Part shown: piece after piece, positions 45,028 to 55,697 of the stretch
Layout: every line of letters starts with the position of its first letter
Position numbering within the stretch: position 1 is the first letter of the stretch
Assembly: GCA_025531455.1 (NCBI GenBank)
Contig: JAMYHL010000077.1
Span: forward strand, 62,001 to 126,000
Origin: Apiotrichum sp. Y4204
Lineage: Eukaryota; Basidiomycota; Tremellomycetes; Trichosporonales; Trichosporonaceae
Reading direction: 5' to 3'
Length of the DNA stretch: 64,000 bases
Notes under the pieces: model-generated
Databases searched by the model: none
What the model was told of the DNA's origin: nothing
The model's input: only the letters and a program-made list of their open reading frames with translations
Translations under genes and position numbers: made by a program

Positions 45028-47397
45028 TTACTGGCGACGCGCACTCCTGCTGCGACCTCGAGTCGGGGGAGGCGGCTCGCGTCCGCGGCGACCGCGCTCT
45101 TCCTCATCAACGGCGAAGAGCTCGAACCCGACTGTCGGCGGGCGACTTTCGCCCGCGGCCCAGGAAGGCGAACCGCGCGACCGGGGTGTAGTGTCGCCAT
45201 GGCCACGCTGGTGCCATTGTTCGCGGGCAGTAGGGGGGCCACTGCCAGGAACAGGCACTTGCACACCGTCACGACGAGTGCGTGAACGTGCCCTGGCGTG
45301 CTGCTCGTGGGGATGGCCAACGGCTGGCGAGGCCGGACCAGTGGACCATGAGGTGGGTCGGCTTCCGTTAGGTGAGTTCTGCCCACGGGCGTAGGGATCA
45401 GGAACACGAAGCGAAGAGGCACTGCCATCGCGCGACTGGTCCGCGGTGTGTGTTGTGCGGTCAGAGCTCCGTCCGCGGGAGATGGCTACCTCGTCGAAAG
45501 CAACGACGAGTCCGTCTTCATTGCCGGCCGACAGCAGTGCGTGCATGTCTCCACTGTGCCGTCCCCTGCGAGACGAGCCGGAACGGCTCCGGTTTTCGGT
45601 ACCGCCCCTACGTGGGGGGCGATGGTCACGGTCGGCTCGTTCTTCCCATGTCGGTGTGAGTTCGTGGTAATGAGCAGAGGAGGGAGTGCCGAATGAGTTG
45701 GAATGCGAGTGATGCGCATGATGTCCTGGTGTTGCGGCTAGACGCATGCGCGAATGAGACCTGGACCGTGGGTAGGCCGCCAACTCCGAGAGCTCGGCAA
45801 GACTGGGGCTGTCAGGAGGGGCGCATATGCGCACCCTTGACCTGGATCGGGACTTTTTCTTGGGCTTTGACGTGTGCCATCCGCTGAGCGCATCCGACTC
45901 GCGAATACGACGGATATCCCAGCGCTTACGGACGTCGCGTTCGAGACAGCCATAGAGAACCTCGAGCCATTCCTCGTCGGCTTCAGGTTCATCAAACTGT
46001 CCATTGATAATCTTCATCTGGAGACGGGGGTCAAACGAGTCTCGGAAGGGAAGACATCCCGTGAGGAGGGCGTACAGGATCACGCCCATCGCCCAAGTGT
46101 CCTGTTTCAAGCTCCGCGGCTGTGGGGGCACACACAGTAGTTCGGGAGGTGCGTACGGCAGTGAGGCGGACGGCAAGACGTTCGCGGGCTCAGGTACGAC
46201 TTCGGCGAGAGTTTGACGGCGGTCTGGCGAGCGAGACGGTTGGCGGCCTCGCGGGAGCGTGGGAGCAGACGCCATGCGGTGACGAGCATGATGTTGTCCG
46301 GGGGGCTTGCCGTGCCCGGGAGCGGGAGGAGGGATTCGCCGCGCCATTCCAAAGTCGCCCAGACGAAGATGGTCGTTCTCATCCGCGATGAAGTTGTCGA
46401 GCTTCAGATCGCCGTGGAGAATGTTTCCTTCAAAGCTTCCATACCCCTCGTGAAGGACCTCGACAGCTGCAACCACACCAGGGAAGTATTTGCGGACCGT
46501 CCTTCTACCCGAGCCCTCACGTCGTACCACTTCGACAAGCGAACCGCCCGCGAGGATGGGCATGAACATGAAGGTGGCATAGGAAGTGCGGTGAATGTCG
46601 ATGAGGGGAATGAGGGCGGCGTGCGATGGTAGTTCCTTCCAGAGTCTGATCTCGTCCTCGAAGCACTCGAGAGACCCACTCTGATCAGACAGGTCATCGC
46701 GCTTTACAATTTTACAAGCGAGAGTTTCGCCAGTCTCTTCATTGGTTGCTAGACGGACAGTGCTGAACCCTCCCCGGCCGAGGACCTTGCCGAGCGTGTA
46801 GCCAAGTACTTTGGCTCCTGCTGCGTCAGGTGCGGGTGCGGGTGGTGGGAGTTGATGACCGGGGATGCTGGCAATGCTCATGGCACGTCCGCGGCCAAAG
46901 TTGGAAAGGAACGCCGATGCCGCAGTGCTCCCCGACAAGGTACTGCCTGTGGGGCTTGGCGGGTATTCGGAGGAATCGGTGGGAACCGGTTGCACACCGG
47001 GGTCGGACATGAAAGTGTCTGTACGATTGAGGCTAGGACCGCCGGCTGGGGCAGCATGGTGGGAGAAGAGGGGGTGGCGAGAGGCTGCCGGGGCATTCGA
47101 GTGTATGGCGGAACCGGCAAGCCCAAAGCTCGCCATACCACTGGGAGAGGCGGAGACGGGCGAACGGAGGGACACAGCGCGGCGAAGGTCACCAGTGTGG
47201 GGCCCGGGAATGGAGCTGGCGACGTCGCCGCTCACACTTGGCCCGTCCGCCGCGCTGAGGCTGCAGCTTCGGGGGTGGGTTCCTGGCAGTCCTGCATTGT
47301 CGGAAGCCGTGGGCGAGTTTATGCGGGCGAAGAAGCTGGCGGCAATGGAGGGGCGCCGATTGGTGCTGGATGGAGGCGGAGGAGAGCCCTGCAGCAT
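45028..47397 (-). CDS. Ser/Thr protein kinase (CAMK-like) with split activation segment
   Basis: 789 residues in one exon from ATG 47397. The ATG lies one base after CTAACATCAG, a likely acceptor, so the leader probably has an intron and an upstream coding exon is possible. Kinase domain from about residue 195: YTLGKVLGRGGFSTVRLA (Gly loop), LACKIVKR (Lys), CFEDEIRLWKEL, then ILHGDLKLDNFIADENDHLR with LGDFGMARR. The catalytic loop has HGD where HRD is usual, keeping the Asp. About 60 Pro/Arg/Ser-rich residues separate DFG from SLPYAPPELL. DTWAMGVILYALLTGCLPF follows. Long Ser/Arg-rich disordered flanks. No orthologue name can be justified. Confidence 0.9.
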   Translation of the reverse strand: MLQGSPPPPSSTNRRPSIAASFFARINSPTASDNAGLPGTHPRSCSLSAADGPSVSGDVASSIPGPHTGDLRRAVSLRSPVSASPSGMASFGLAGSAIHSNAPAASRHPLFSHHAAPAGGPSLNRTDTFMSDPGVQPVPTDSSEYPPSPTGSTLSGSTAASAFLSNFGRGRAMSIASIPGHQLPPPAPAPDAAGAKVLGYTLGKVLGRGGFSTVRLATNEETGETLACKIVKRDDLSDQSGSLECFEDEIRLWKELPSHAALIPLIDIHRTSYATFMFMPILAGGSLVEVVRREGSGRRTVRKYFPGVVAAVEVLHEGYGSFEGNILHGDLKLDNFIADENDHLRLGDFGMARRIPPPAPGHGKPPGQHHARHRMASAPTLPRGRQPSRSPDRRQTLAEVVPEPANVLPSASLPYAPPELLCVPPQPRSLKQDTWAMGVILYALLTGCLPFRDSFDPRLQMKIINGQFDEPEADEEWLEVLYGCLERDVRKRWDIRRIRESDALSGWHTSKPKKKSRSRSRVRICAPPDSPSLAELSELAAYPRSRSHSRMRLAATPGHHAHHSHSNSFGTPSSAHYHELTPTWEERADRDHRPPRRGGTENRSRSGSSRRGRHSGDMHALLSAGNEDGLVVAFDEVAISRGRSSDRTTHTADQSRDGSASSLRVPDPYARGQNSPNGSRPTSWSTGPASPAVGHPHEQHARARSRTRRDGVQVPVPGSGPPTAREQWHQRGHGDTTPRSRGSPSWAAGESRPPTVGFELFAVDEEERGRRGREPPPPTRGRSRSARRQ

Positions 47398-48074
47398 CCT
47401 GATGTTAGTAACTGAGCGGACAAGGATGGTGAGAAAACAGGGCTGAGTAGAAACGGTTGGAGGAAAGAGTAGTGAGGCGGGCAGTTGGATGCGGGGCGTA
47501 AATAAGAGCAGTTGGTAGTGAGACAGCGCACAGAGCGCGGGTTGATGGGGCTCACTGGCCTGCAGATGCGGCACTCACTGACGGATGCTGAGGGCGGATC
47601 GGGGTTGGGTTGCAGAGGCGCGAGGCCTGTGAGGAGAAGTCTGTTTGGAGAGGTGGAGCGTGGGAGCGAGGCGCGAACGATACGATGTACACCAAAACTA
47701 GTCAGAAGGTGTCGCAGCGATGGATAAGAAAATAAGGATGCCGATGAGTTAGTGAGGAGAAGAAAAGGATGAGTGTTTGTGTGTGTATAGATGTTGTTTG
47801 AGAGGAGAGACTCGTCGACTAGTGGAAGGGGGATGTCGGAGGTGGGGAGTGCGGTTCGCGCGGAGCAGCGTGCGGATATGAGCTGCCAGGAGCTGTGGCC
47901 AATTGGACGCTGCCGCTCCGGTATCTTTACGGTCCGGCGGGTCTAAGGTGGCGGGGAAAAAAGGGAGAGATGTCGCAGGCTGTAGTCCGTTTCCGACAGC
48001 GACAAGGAATGGGATTTGGTATGTATCACTTGATCACTTGCGGGTGGCGAATCGTGTATGTGTGTACGGATGGG

Positions 48075-48125
48075 ACAGTCGTCGTCGTCGTCGTTGTCTT
48101 CGTTGTCGTCGATGATGATGATGAG
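48075..48125. repeat. GTC/GAT trinucleotide microsatellite
   Basis: (GTC)n, interrupted GTT/TTC units, then (GAT)n, in the region upstream of the kinase gene. Confidence 0.7.
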
Positions 48126-49099
48126 CCGGCCCGTGTTGAAGGAAGAACTGTCGATCCTGGGAACGAAAACATCTCAGCCTTATAAGAGGCAAGCATTCCA
48201 CAGGCAGAAGAGCAGAGAAAGTAAAAAATGAGGGGACCCCATGGGCGGAGCGGAGGTATTTTTCTAGGGGACGAACGGAGTGGCGGCGTCCAGCGGCTAA
48301 TACGGTGCAAGGAGGAGGGAGGGCATGAGGGCATGTGGTCAGAGGGGAATCGAGGAATCGAGGGGAGGGAAGGATCTACTGGATCCAGCTGATCTGTTGA
48401 TCCAGGCACGGACCGCTCATCATCGCTTTGGTTAGGCTGGCTGCTGGCTGCTTGCTGCGGATCTCTCTTCATCCTCTTTTGGTCACTGGTCCACCACTTT
48501 GGATTGTCCTGTGTATCCTGCCCGATTGCTTATTTTTACACTGTGGCGTCGCGATCAGTGCCACAGCGCGCGTCATACCATCTCTTGCCAGTCGCAGCAG
48601 ACGAATAGGCAATTGAGAGCAACGTCAAGAGACACACACCACGCTCACGACGCGGGGTATCGCACAGACACGACAACGGCAGGTGGCGGGTCTCGGCTTG
48701 CTCGCCGCACGGGGTCTGACGCGCCTGGTGGGCTGGTGCCAAGCATCGGCGTTGCACCGTTGCACTCGCGACAGAAGATACAAACGGTCTGCTTCTTGCT
48801 TCTTCCATTGTCCTCTGACCACTATCCAGGATCTAGAAGAGTATAATGAAAGAGCGGGTCTGTGCTTACTCCGCTCCCCGGCCAGCCTCCTTTCCAAGGG
48901 ACTGTGCTCTTCCACCTCAGTAATTCTCACCCTTCTCCACACCCGCTTTGGCCGGACGTTGCCTGATAACGATCTCACGACTACACCGACTGCAGTGCAT
49001 GATGTCAGGCAAGGTACGCTTCTCAGCATCAACTTCCGAGTCGAAAGTTGTCAGAAGCGCGGTCGGGCCCAGTCCGATTAAGACGGGCAGCAGTGTGCT

Positions 49100-49421
49100 T
49101 CTACTGACTCGACTCTCATTCCAGATACTTCTGATACACATCTTTTCCGCAGCTCTCAGGATCCCGTCCACATACGTCGAGTCGCACCAAGCTCCGCAGT
49201 CCGAATCGGCTGTGTGAGTGGCGCCGGGAAATGATTGTCTGTGCCCTCAGGTGGAGCGGGTGCCTGCAGGAGAGATAATCGAGTCGCACGAGATGCGACC
49301 CCACGGCCTCACGACTTCGCCGCCTCAGCATCCGGTCGTCTCGGCATCGGCGCAGCGCCGACCCTCCTTCTGGCGCGTCATCTTCTATCTGCTACTTTGT
49401 GAGGCTGGTGCTTCTTTCTGA
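49100..49421 (+). CDS. Possible 3' exons of a small tail-anchored protein
   Basis: Weak call. A frame ending IPSTYVESHQAPQSESA joins, across a candidate 39-nt intron (GTGTGAGT ... CCTCAG, about 49210-49248), to VERVPAGEIIESHEMRPHGL and a final RRPSFWRVIFYLLLCEAGA before TGA at 49419-49421. Third positions are GC-rich and the end could be a membrane anchor. However, using GTGAGT as donor instead shifts the frame to an early stop, and no 5' exon with a good start was found. Confidence 0.2.
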
Positions 49422-49864
49422 CTTTTCCGAATCGACGATAAAGGTTGACAGTGCGCCGCGATCCGTGCCCAGCGCGTCACTACATTAGCTGGTGGACGAT
49501 TGGCCACGCCGCTCTCGCTCGGGCCACGACGCCGCGACCTTATCGGTGTCGTCCGAGCTTCCGAGGAGTCAAGGAAGCAGAATGAGGAATGTGCATGTTC
49601 TACCCTGCAGCGCCGAGCGGATGTTTTCATCCGACGGGGTTTAGCGGAGAGCGCCGCTTTGCCATCGTCAGCTCTCGATGTAGCCTTAGAAGAGAGGCCC
49701 AAAGGCAGTGGCAAGTGCCGATGACCTGACCTCATGATAATTCGAGATGATAGCCTTTGGCCTGGTGATCTGGCGACCTACGCATAGCTACCAGGCCGGC
49801 CAGGCCATCAGGTTGTCGGTGGCCTTGTTAGCCTTGTTGACGACGATCTTGACTCTCCTGGCGT

Positions 49865-49902
49865 GATCAGCGGATCAGCGGGATCAGCGGCTCAGTGGAT
49901 CC
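49865..49902 (+). repeat. GATCAGCG tandem repeat
   Basis: Three to four imperfect 8-9-bp units (GATCAGCGG). Noncoding. Confidence 0.6.
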
Positions 49903-50060
49903 ATGGAATGATAAGGGTGCGGCCTCGAATGTGCTGGCACACAACGATCGTCGATCATCGGCCGCGCCCATAGCTGACGCTAACCTGCAGATCACTACTC
50001 ATGACAGGGGCCAATGGCTAGTGGCCTGTGTGGGTAAGGGCGGAATGCGGCAGACGAGTC

Positions 50061-50100
50061 ACAAATCCACAAATCCGCAGATCCGCAGATCCGCAGATCA
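50061..50100 (+). repeat. 5 x 8-bp tandem repeat (RCARATCC)
   Basis: Two ACAAATCC units followed by two GCAGATCC and one GCAGATCA, in exact register. Confidence 0.85.
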
Positions 50101-50263
50101 ATACGTAGACCCTGATGGGCAAGATCGACATTCCACCAGACAAGGATAGTTTCCGATATTGCGTACTTCCATATCAAACTAGCACCGGATTCTCAGCATG
50201 CAACTTGAAACTTCTTCCTTCATCTTGCTCAATGTACAAACATCCGCCTTCGTACTGAAACAG

Positions 50264-50863
50264 TCATGCCATGAACACGGGGATTGCGATCATTAGCATC
50301 ATGAGTCCGCCGACCTTGAGCCGCGCGCCGCTGTTTGCGCCCTTTTTCCAGCACGTGCTGTTCCGCGAGAAACCTTGGAGTTCGTCCTGTTTCTGCTCGT
50401 TATCCAGTCGGCAGAAGAACGTGTTATTGCCGTCCGCGCAAGGCTTCCACTTAACAGCCTCGCCCCCAAAGGCGAAGCAGTTGGCAAGATTGCCCGTTGG
50501 ATTGCTATTGAGAAGGCATCCCGCCTCGGGTGGTGTTAAATTGGTACAGTCTTCCCAGTTCGACGCCACTTTGCGTAAGCGTATCTCTATGGCGTCGAAT
50601 TGCAAGTCTTTACTCACTGGTGGACCTGTGTGCTTCTTGATGGCAGAATGCGTGGACTTGGTTCTCACTCTTATATGCCGTGCATCGTACTCGTAACCAT
50701 GAAAGACGAGCGAGAGCTTAAACCCCAGCGAGATAGTAACCAGTTCGATGAACGAGTCTCCAGCTGACCAGTGGAAATGTGATGGCGTCACTCTGCTGTC
50801 AGGAAGCCAAACACGGTGACAAGTGCCCCGCGAGCTGCGCGCTTTCCAAACCCACTCACTCAT
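50264..50863 (-). CDS. Probable surface/GPI-type protein, 5' end uncertain
   Basis: A 199-codon ATG frame. The last 23 residues (NSGARLKVGGLMMLMIAIPV, then FMA) form a small-residue site plus hydrophobic tail, as in GPI-anchoring signals. Before it is a Cys-bearing segment: NWEDCTNLTPPEAGC, NLANCFAFGGEAVKWKPCAD and NNTFFCRLD, with N-glycosylation sites (NNT, NST). There is no signal peptide at the frame's own ATG, so the true start is probably in an upstream exon; GTGAGT donors near 50900 and 50612 suggest introns that this simple model ignores. No family recognised. Confidence 0.4.
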   Translation of the reverse strand: MSEWVWKARSSRGTCHRVWLPDSRVTPSHFHWSAGDSFIELVTISLGFKLSLVFHGYEYDARHIRVRTKSTHSAIKKHTGPPVSKDLQFDAIEIRLRKVASNWEDCTNLTPPEAGCLLNSNPTGNLANCFAFGGEAVKWKPCADGNNTFFCRLDNEQKQDELQGFSRNSTCWKKGANSGARLKVGGLMMLMIAIPVFMA

Positions 50864-51842
50864 GTAAAGGATCCTTTCGAGATTATTACCTTACACTCAC
50901 CTCCTTGTAGAGCTGACGGGTGACGTCGCAGGTACATCGCAGGTACGACTGACCTCGTGCATCCTTGCTTTGCACTAGTGGCTGACACGCGACCAAGCTC
51001 CTCATTCGTGGCATATTGTGATGAACAGCCAAAAGGCAGCGTTGTCAAAGAACCAAGCCGTGGCTCTAGGTCATGCTGTATTGTTGGGCTTCAGATTTAA
51101 GCTTCAGTGATGGGCGAGCCTTGACGACAGTCATGCGGTCATTGGCGTATACTAGGACTAGTTTGACGCGAAACTCATTCTCAAATCCATAAACAGGGTG
51201 TTAGGCACAAGTGTCTCCTGCTCATGCTAATCATATGATCAAGTGGCATGCTGCTGTTCGGCTACCCCCCTTCCGTTTTAGGATCAGGTGCCTTCGCTGA
51301 CGCGCTTTAATGCAGCTTGTTCTGTTGCTATCATCCTGGCGTTTTGGAGCCTCTGCTGTGAAGGAGGAGGTTGACACGGGTTGACACGATTAGGCGTTCT
51401 GGGACAACCTTCCTCACTCATGAGTAGGTCCCCATCGACCAAACGCATCCTGCTCCGGCTGCTCTCCAGTCACGTGATTTGGCGTGGAGGTAAATTTCAC
51501 GCGAGAGGCACATGCACACTGCATGTATCTGAACACGTGGAATTAGGTAATATTGATAGGATGCTCTGTCCTGAGTCACGTGATCACGTTACAGTCAACG
51601 ATGACAAGTCGCAATGCAATGCGTCGCGGTCAACGAGAATGAGCCAGAGACGAATGTCGTCCTCCTTCCATCACCATCGATAACAACAATCAACCAACAA
51701 GGACAATCACCATCACTTGTTCCATTCACATCATCGCAGACACGATCGAGCTAATTTTCTTTGTCGCCATTTGAAACAGCTTAGAGCTCGCCTGTCGCGA
51801 AACTAGACCTACAACGACCACCAAGTACGAGCTCCAACCACC
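50864..51842. other. Intergenic, RPT1 upstream region
   Basis: May include 5' exons of the preceding surface-protein gene near 50870-51070. Two TCACGTGA palindromes at 51470-51477 and 51576-51583 lie 373 and 267 bp before the RPT1 ATG. Confidence 0.5.
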
Positions 51843-53598
51843 ATGCCGCCCAAGGAGTGAGTATATATCATGCCGAGCAGAGCTGACAGAGCAGGGACTG
51901 GGAGAAATGTGAGCACTAAGCTTTCAATGGGATCTAGTTTTGGGTTGCTGACATGTAGACGAGCGCAAGGTGACGGACGAGAAGGAGGAGAAGATTGTCG
52001 GTGAGTGTCAACGTGCTGAGGGGCCATTCTGGACACTGCTGACAATCACTAGCCCTCGACGAGTCGGATATCCAGATCCTCAAGACTTATGTGCGTTGAA
52101 TTCAGTTAGAACGAGTGCTAACGTTTGCAGGGACAGGGACCCTATTCGCTCGCGCTCAAGAAGATTGAGAATGAGCTCAAGGAGATCCAGAAGCGCGTCG
52201 ACGAGAAGATGGGTGTCAAGGAGTCGGACACAGGTCTTGCCCCGGCCAACCTCTGGGACACCACTGCCGACAAGCAGCGCCAGGGAGAGCACCCTCTCCA
52301 GGTTGCGCGCTGTCAGACCATTATCCGTGCCAGTGAGTAGACGTGAAGATTGCGGCGAATGCGACGTCCCTCATCTCCAAGAAGCGCATTCGGCATCCTG
52401 TTTGCTGACACACCACAGCAAACCCCCTCCCCGATGGTGTTCCCCTCAACCCCCAGGATGGTGCTGGTGGCGGCAATCCTGACGGTGACCGCTACGTGAT
52501 TTCGATCAAGCAGGTGGCCAAGTTTGTTGTTGGCCTCGGCGACCGTGTCTCGCCTACAGACGTGGAGGAGGGCATGCGCGTTGGTGTCGACCGCACAAAC
52601 TACAAGATCCTTATGCCGCTGCCGCCCAAGATCGACCCTTCGGTGACGATGATGCAGGTTGAGGAGCGCCCATCGGTGACGTACGCGGATGTCGGTGGCT
52701 GCAAGGAGCAGATTGAGAAGCTGCGTGAGGTTGTCGAGCTGCCCCTTCTCGAGCCTGAACGTTTCGCCAACCTCGGTATCGAGCCGCCAAAGGGTGTGCT
52801 CCTGTACGGCCCTCCCGGAACGGGCAAGACATTGTGTGCGCGTGCGGTCGCCAACAGGACAGACTCGACGTTCATCCGTGTCATCGGTTCGGAGCTCGTG
52901 CAGAAGTACATCGGTGAGGGCGCGCGTATGGTCCGCGAGCTGTTCGAGATGGCGCGTACAAAGAAGGCGTGCATCATCTTCTTCGACGAGGTTGACGCCA
53001 TCGGTGGCGCGCGTTTCGACGACGGCGCAGGCGGCGACAATGAGGTGCAGCGTACCATGCTGGAACTTATCAACCAGCTCGACGGATTCGACGCGCGTGG
53101 TAACATCAAGGTCATCATGGCCACCAACCGTCCCGACACCCTTGACCCGGCGCTGCTCCGTCCCGGACGATTGGACCGTAAGGTCGAGTTCTCATTGCCA
53201 GACGTCGAGGGCCGTGCAAACATCCTGCGCATCCACGGAAAGAGGTGAGTGCATTGGGAGAAGTGGGAGGCTCTGCTTGAGCTTCACTATTCCGCTATCT
53301 ATATTCGTACGTTCACCTGTTAACATTTCAGCATGAGCGTCGAGCGCGATATCCGTTACGACCTGATTGCCCGTCTGTGCCCGAACGCAACTGGTGCCGA
53401 GCTCAAGTCGGTCGCGACCGAGGCGGGCATGTTCGCCATTCGCGCGCGCCGCAAGGTTGCCACCGAGCGCGACTTCCTCGACGCCGTCGAGAAGGTCATT
53501 CGCCAGGGAACAAAGTTCTCGTCGACCGCGCTGTACGCGCAGTACAATGTGAGTGCAGCTCATAGACTCGAGCTCCGAAATGCTGACGTGCTCAGTGA
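51843..53598 (+). CDS. RPT1: 26S proteasome regulatory ATPase Rpt1
   Basis: AAA+ subunit of the proteasome base that unfolds substrates. The 5' end is cut into very short exons: MPPKE, then [18 protein letters not shown] and [14 protein letters not shown] coiled coil ([20 protein letters not shown]) follows, then the OB region, Walker A GPPGTGKT, Walker [17 protein letters not shown], and the arginine-finger segment [20 protein letters not shown]. It ends STALYAQYN. The final intron (53549-53595) abuts the stop: TGA at 53596-53598 is the first codon of the last exon. Reading through this intron would add 51 codons; the spliced -YN end matches known Rpt1 proteins and is preferred. Confidence 0.96.
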
Positions 53599-53971
53599 TC
53601 GGTGTGTGGACGGGTCTGGCGCAGTAGAGTACAGTACAAGTGTGACGGTAGCATGCATATCTGTGAAGCAACTAGCACTGGGACACGAGCACTGGGACTG
53701 AATTGTAGGCAAATTGCTGCACAAACTTGTTCGGCGAAAATCCACCCCATCTCGAATCGCTCACGGCAGCGTTTGTCGTCATTCTATTCACATTCTATGC
53801 ATGATGACAGCATAGGTAGGGGATGGGGATAATGGCTATGGAATGTATGTTACATCTGTCGACGCGCATCTCGTATGCAGTGGTAGTATGGGGCATGTTC
53901 TATTCGGGCCTGTATAATTTTGTCTCACTAGGTATCTGCCGCTAGGGGGCAGACTGTGTCTCGGCTGTAGC
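53599..53971. other. Intergenic, RPT1 and TRM5 3' ends
   Basis: Convergent 3' flanks. Nothing recognisable. Confidence 0.5.
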
Positions 53972-55697
53972 CTACGCGTAGGCAACCTCGGCGGGGAGGC
54001 GGAACGTGAGGCAGTACATGTCTTTGGCGGGAGCGACGCGGCGCACAAGGTGGAGGTCGTAGCCGTCCATCTTCGGGTCGACGGGGTGGCCGAGGTATCC
54101 GCTAGCGCGGGCGTTGATGTCGTCGCGCGCGGCGGCGAAGTCGAGGAAGCGGGTGAAGCAGTGCACATGCACAAGGGGCAGGGTCGTGTTACGGTCGTAG
54201 CCGGTCTCGGAGAGGAGGGGCTTAAAGGCGCCGTGGTACGCGTCGAGGAACTCAAGCGCCGTGTCCGGGAGGTTCATGACAAAGTGGTCGATTGTCTGCG
54301 GCTTGGGCGGAGTCGCCTTGGCAGCGTTGGCGGCCGCCCGGGCCTGGGGGTCGTGCGTGAGCGCGCTGCGCTGCCTGTCCTTCTCCTTGTTCGTCATCAC
54401 CTTGGAACGGTGGAAGGGGTTCATCCACGCCTCGAGCGGCGCCCGGCGGATAAACTCGCGGGCATCGAGATTGCTCACGCGCATCCGCTCCGAGACCTTG
54501 TTCTTGCCCACGTTGACCTGCATCCACTTTGCGCACTCGGGGTTGAGGTCGTTGCCGAGCACGTACGCGCCGCGCTTGGCGGCGGGAATCGCAAATGGTC
54601 CGACACCGGCCATCGCGTCAGCAACAAAGCATCCGGGCGCAAACTGGTCGATCACACGAGCGTGCTCCGTGTGCAGTCGGGAGTTCCAGTACACTTTGCT
54701 AAAGTCGAAGGAGAAACGACATCCCGACTCGGCCACATTGGTGACAAACTCAGGCTCGCCGGCAACCACCTCCATGTCAAAGAAGCGGAACACATTGTGG
54801 ATCGTGTCCAGCTTGATGACTACCGTCTTGATGGTGGGAAGTTTCTGGCGGTCAGTGTGTGGTAGGGCCTTCTATGAGTTGCCACTCACTTCAAGGAGCA
54901 CCTGTCCGATGATGTGCTTGTACGGCAGCCATTCCTCGCGCAGGTTCACGTGCGCAATGTGGCCCGTCTGGGTGTACGACGACGGAATCTCTTCTCCGTT
55001 TGGCGGAAGGATGGCGTGGAGGAGCTCGTCTGGGGTGGGTCAGAACTCCGTTTGACTGCGGGCTCCCAGTCTTCTGGGAGATGAAGAGACATGGTACTCA
55101 CTCGCGTTCCAGTAGTCCCATCCAAGCACAAGCTCGTCCTTGTTGAGCTGCACACCGAGCTCGTCGAAGTACGCGCGCGCCTCCTCGGACACCTCCTCGG
55201 GTGACTTTGCACGCAGCAGCACGCGACGACGGTTCTTGGGGTCGTCCGGGTCCGCAAAGATGCCGATCACCTTGGGCAGGTTCAGGAGTTGTCTGGCGTC
55301 AGCGTCGGTGATCAGTGGTTTGTCGACGTGGAGGGCATAAATGCGAGCGTTGGCTCACGAGCAGACCGTTCCCGTTCACAGCCCGAGATATCTTATATGC
55401 CAGTCTCCTACATGATCTCCACACTCACCCCTTGAGACGCTCCTCCTTCTGGATATCCCGGACAATCTGCGCAGGTACGCTGGTCCAAGTGACGGGTACA
55501 AGGAGGTCAAACTGCGACTTGTCGAGCGTGCGCATGCCGTAGCGCGTCGGCGGCGCGAGGTCCATAGCCCTCGCGGGCTGGGCATCGGCGGTGGAAGACA
55601 TGTTGCGGGATAGCAGTGGACGTGAAACCGAACGAGAGATAATGGAAGAACGAGCGAGTGGGAAAAGAGAGGATAAAGAGGAAACGACGCTGCGCAT
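53972..55697 (-). CDS. TRM5: tRNA (guanine37-N1)-methyltransferase Trm5
   Basis: Makes m1G37 next to the anticodon, preventing +1 frameshifts, using S-adenosylmethionine. From ATG 55697 the protein begins MRSVVSSLSSLFPLARSSII, an acid-free, Arg/Ser-rich presequence; a second in-frame ATG at 55601 gives MSSTADAQPARAMDLAPPTR. Later blocks: VLGWDYWNADELLHAILP, IAHVNLREEWLPYKHIIGQV, GCRFSFDFSKVYWNSRLHTE, the SAM site ADAMAGVGPFAIPAAKRGA with YVLGNDLNPECAKWM, and NLPDTALEFLDAYHGAF. The order matches class I Trm5. Yeast Trm5 is known to act in both mitochondria and nucleus/cytosol, and the two starts would serve this. Introns near 55275-55440, 55030-55100 and 54845-54890. Confidence 0.95.

Larger units (their letters stand above)
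47398..50263. other. 2.9-kb gene-poor region
   Basis: The kinase 5' leader (47398 to about 47750) followed by sequence without a firm gene. Contains GTC/GAT microsatellites (48075-48125), and two short tandem arrays listed separately. A possible spliced + strand gene end is noted at 49100-49421. Confidence 0.5.

Noticed and set aside
53549..53701. Extended RPT1 C-terminus by reading through the last intron
   Set aside because: The segment has a perfect GTGAGT donor, a CTGAC branch and CAG acceptor, and splicing restores the -YN end known for Rpt1. Kept only as a retention possibility in the findings.
53971..53982. 12-bp palindrome CCTACGCGTAGG at the TRM5 stop
   Set aside because: Mostly explained by the last codons (Ala-Tyr-Ala-stop); no second copy seen nearby.
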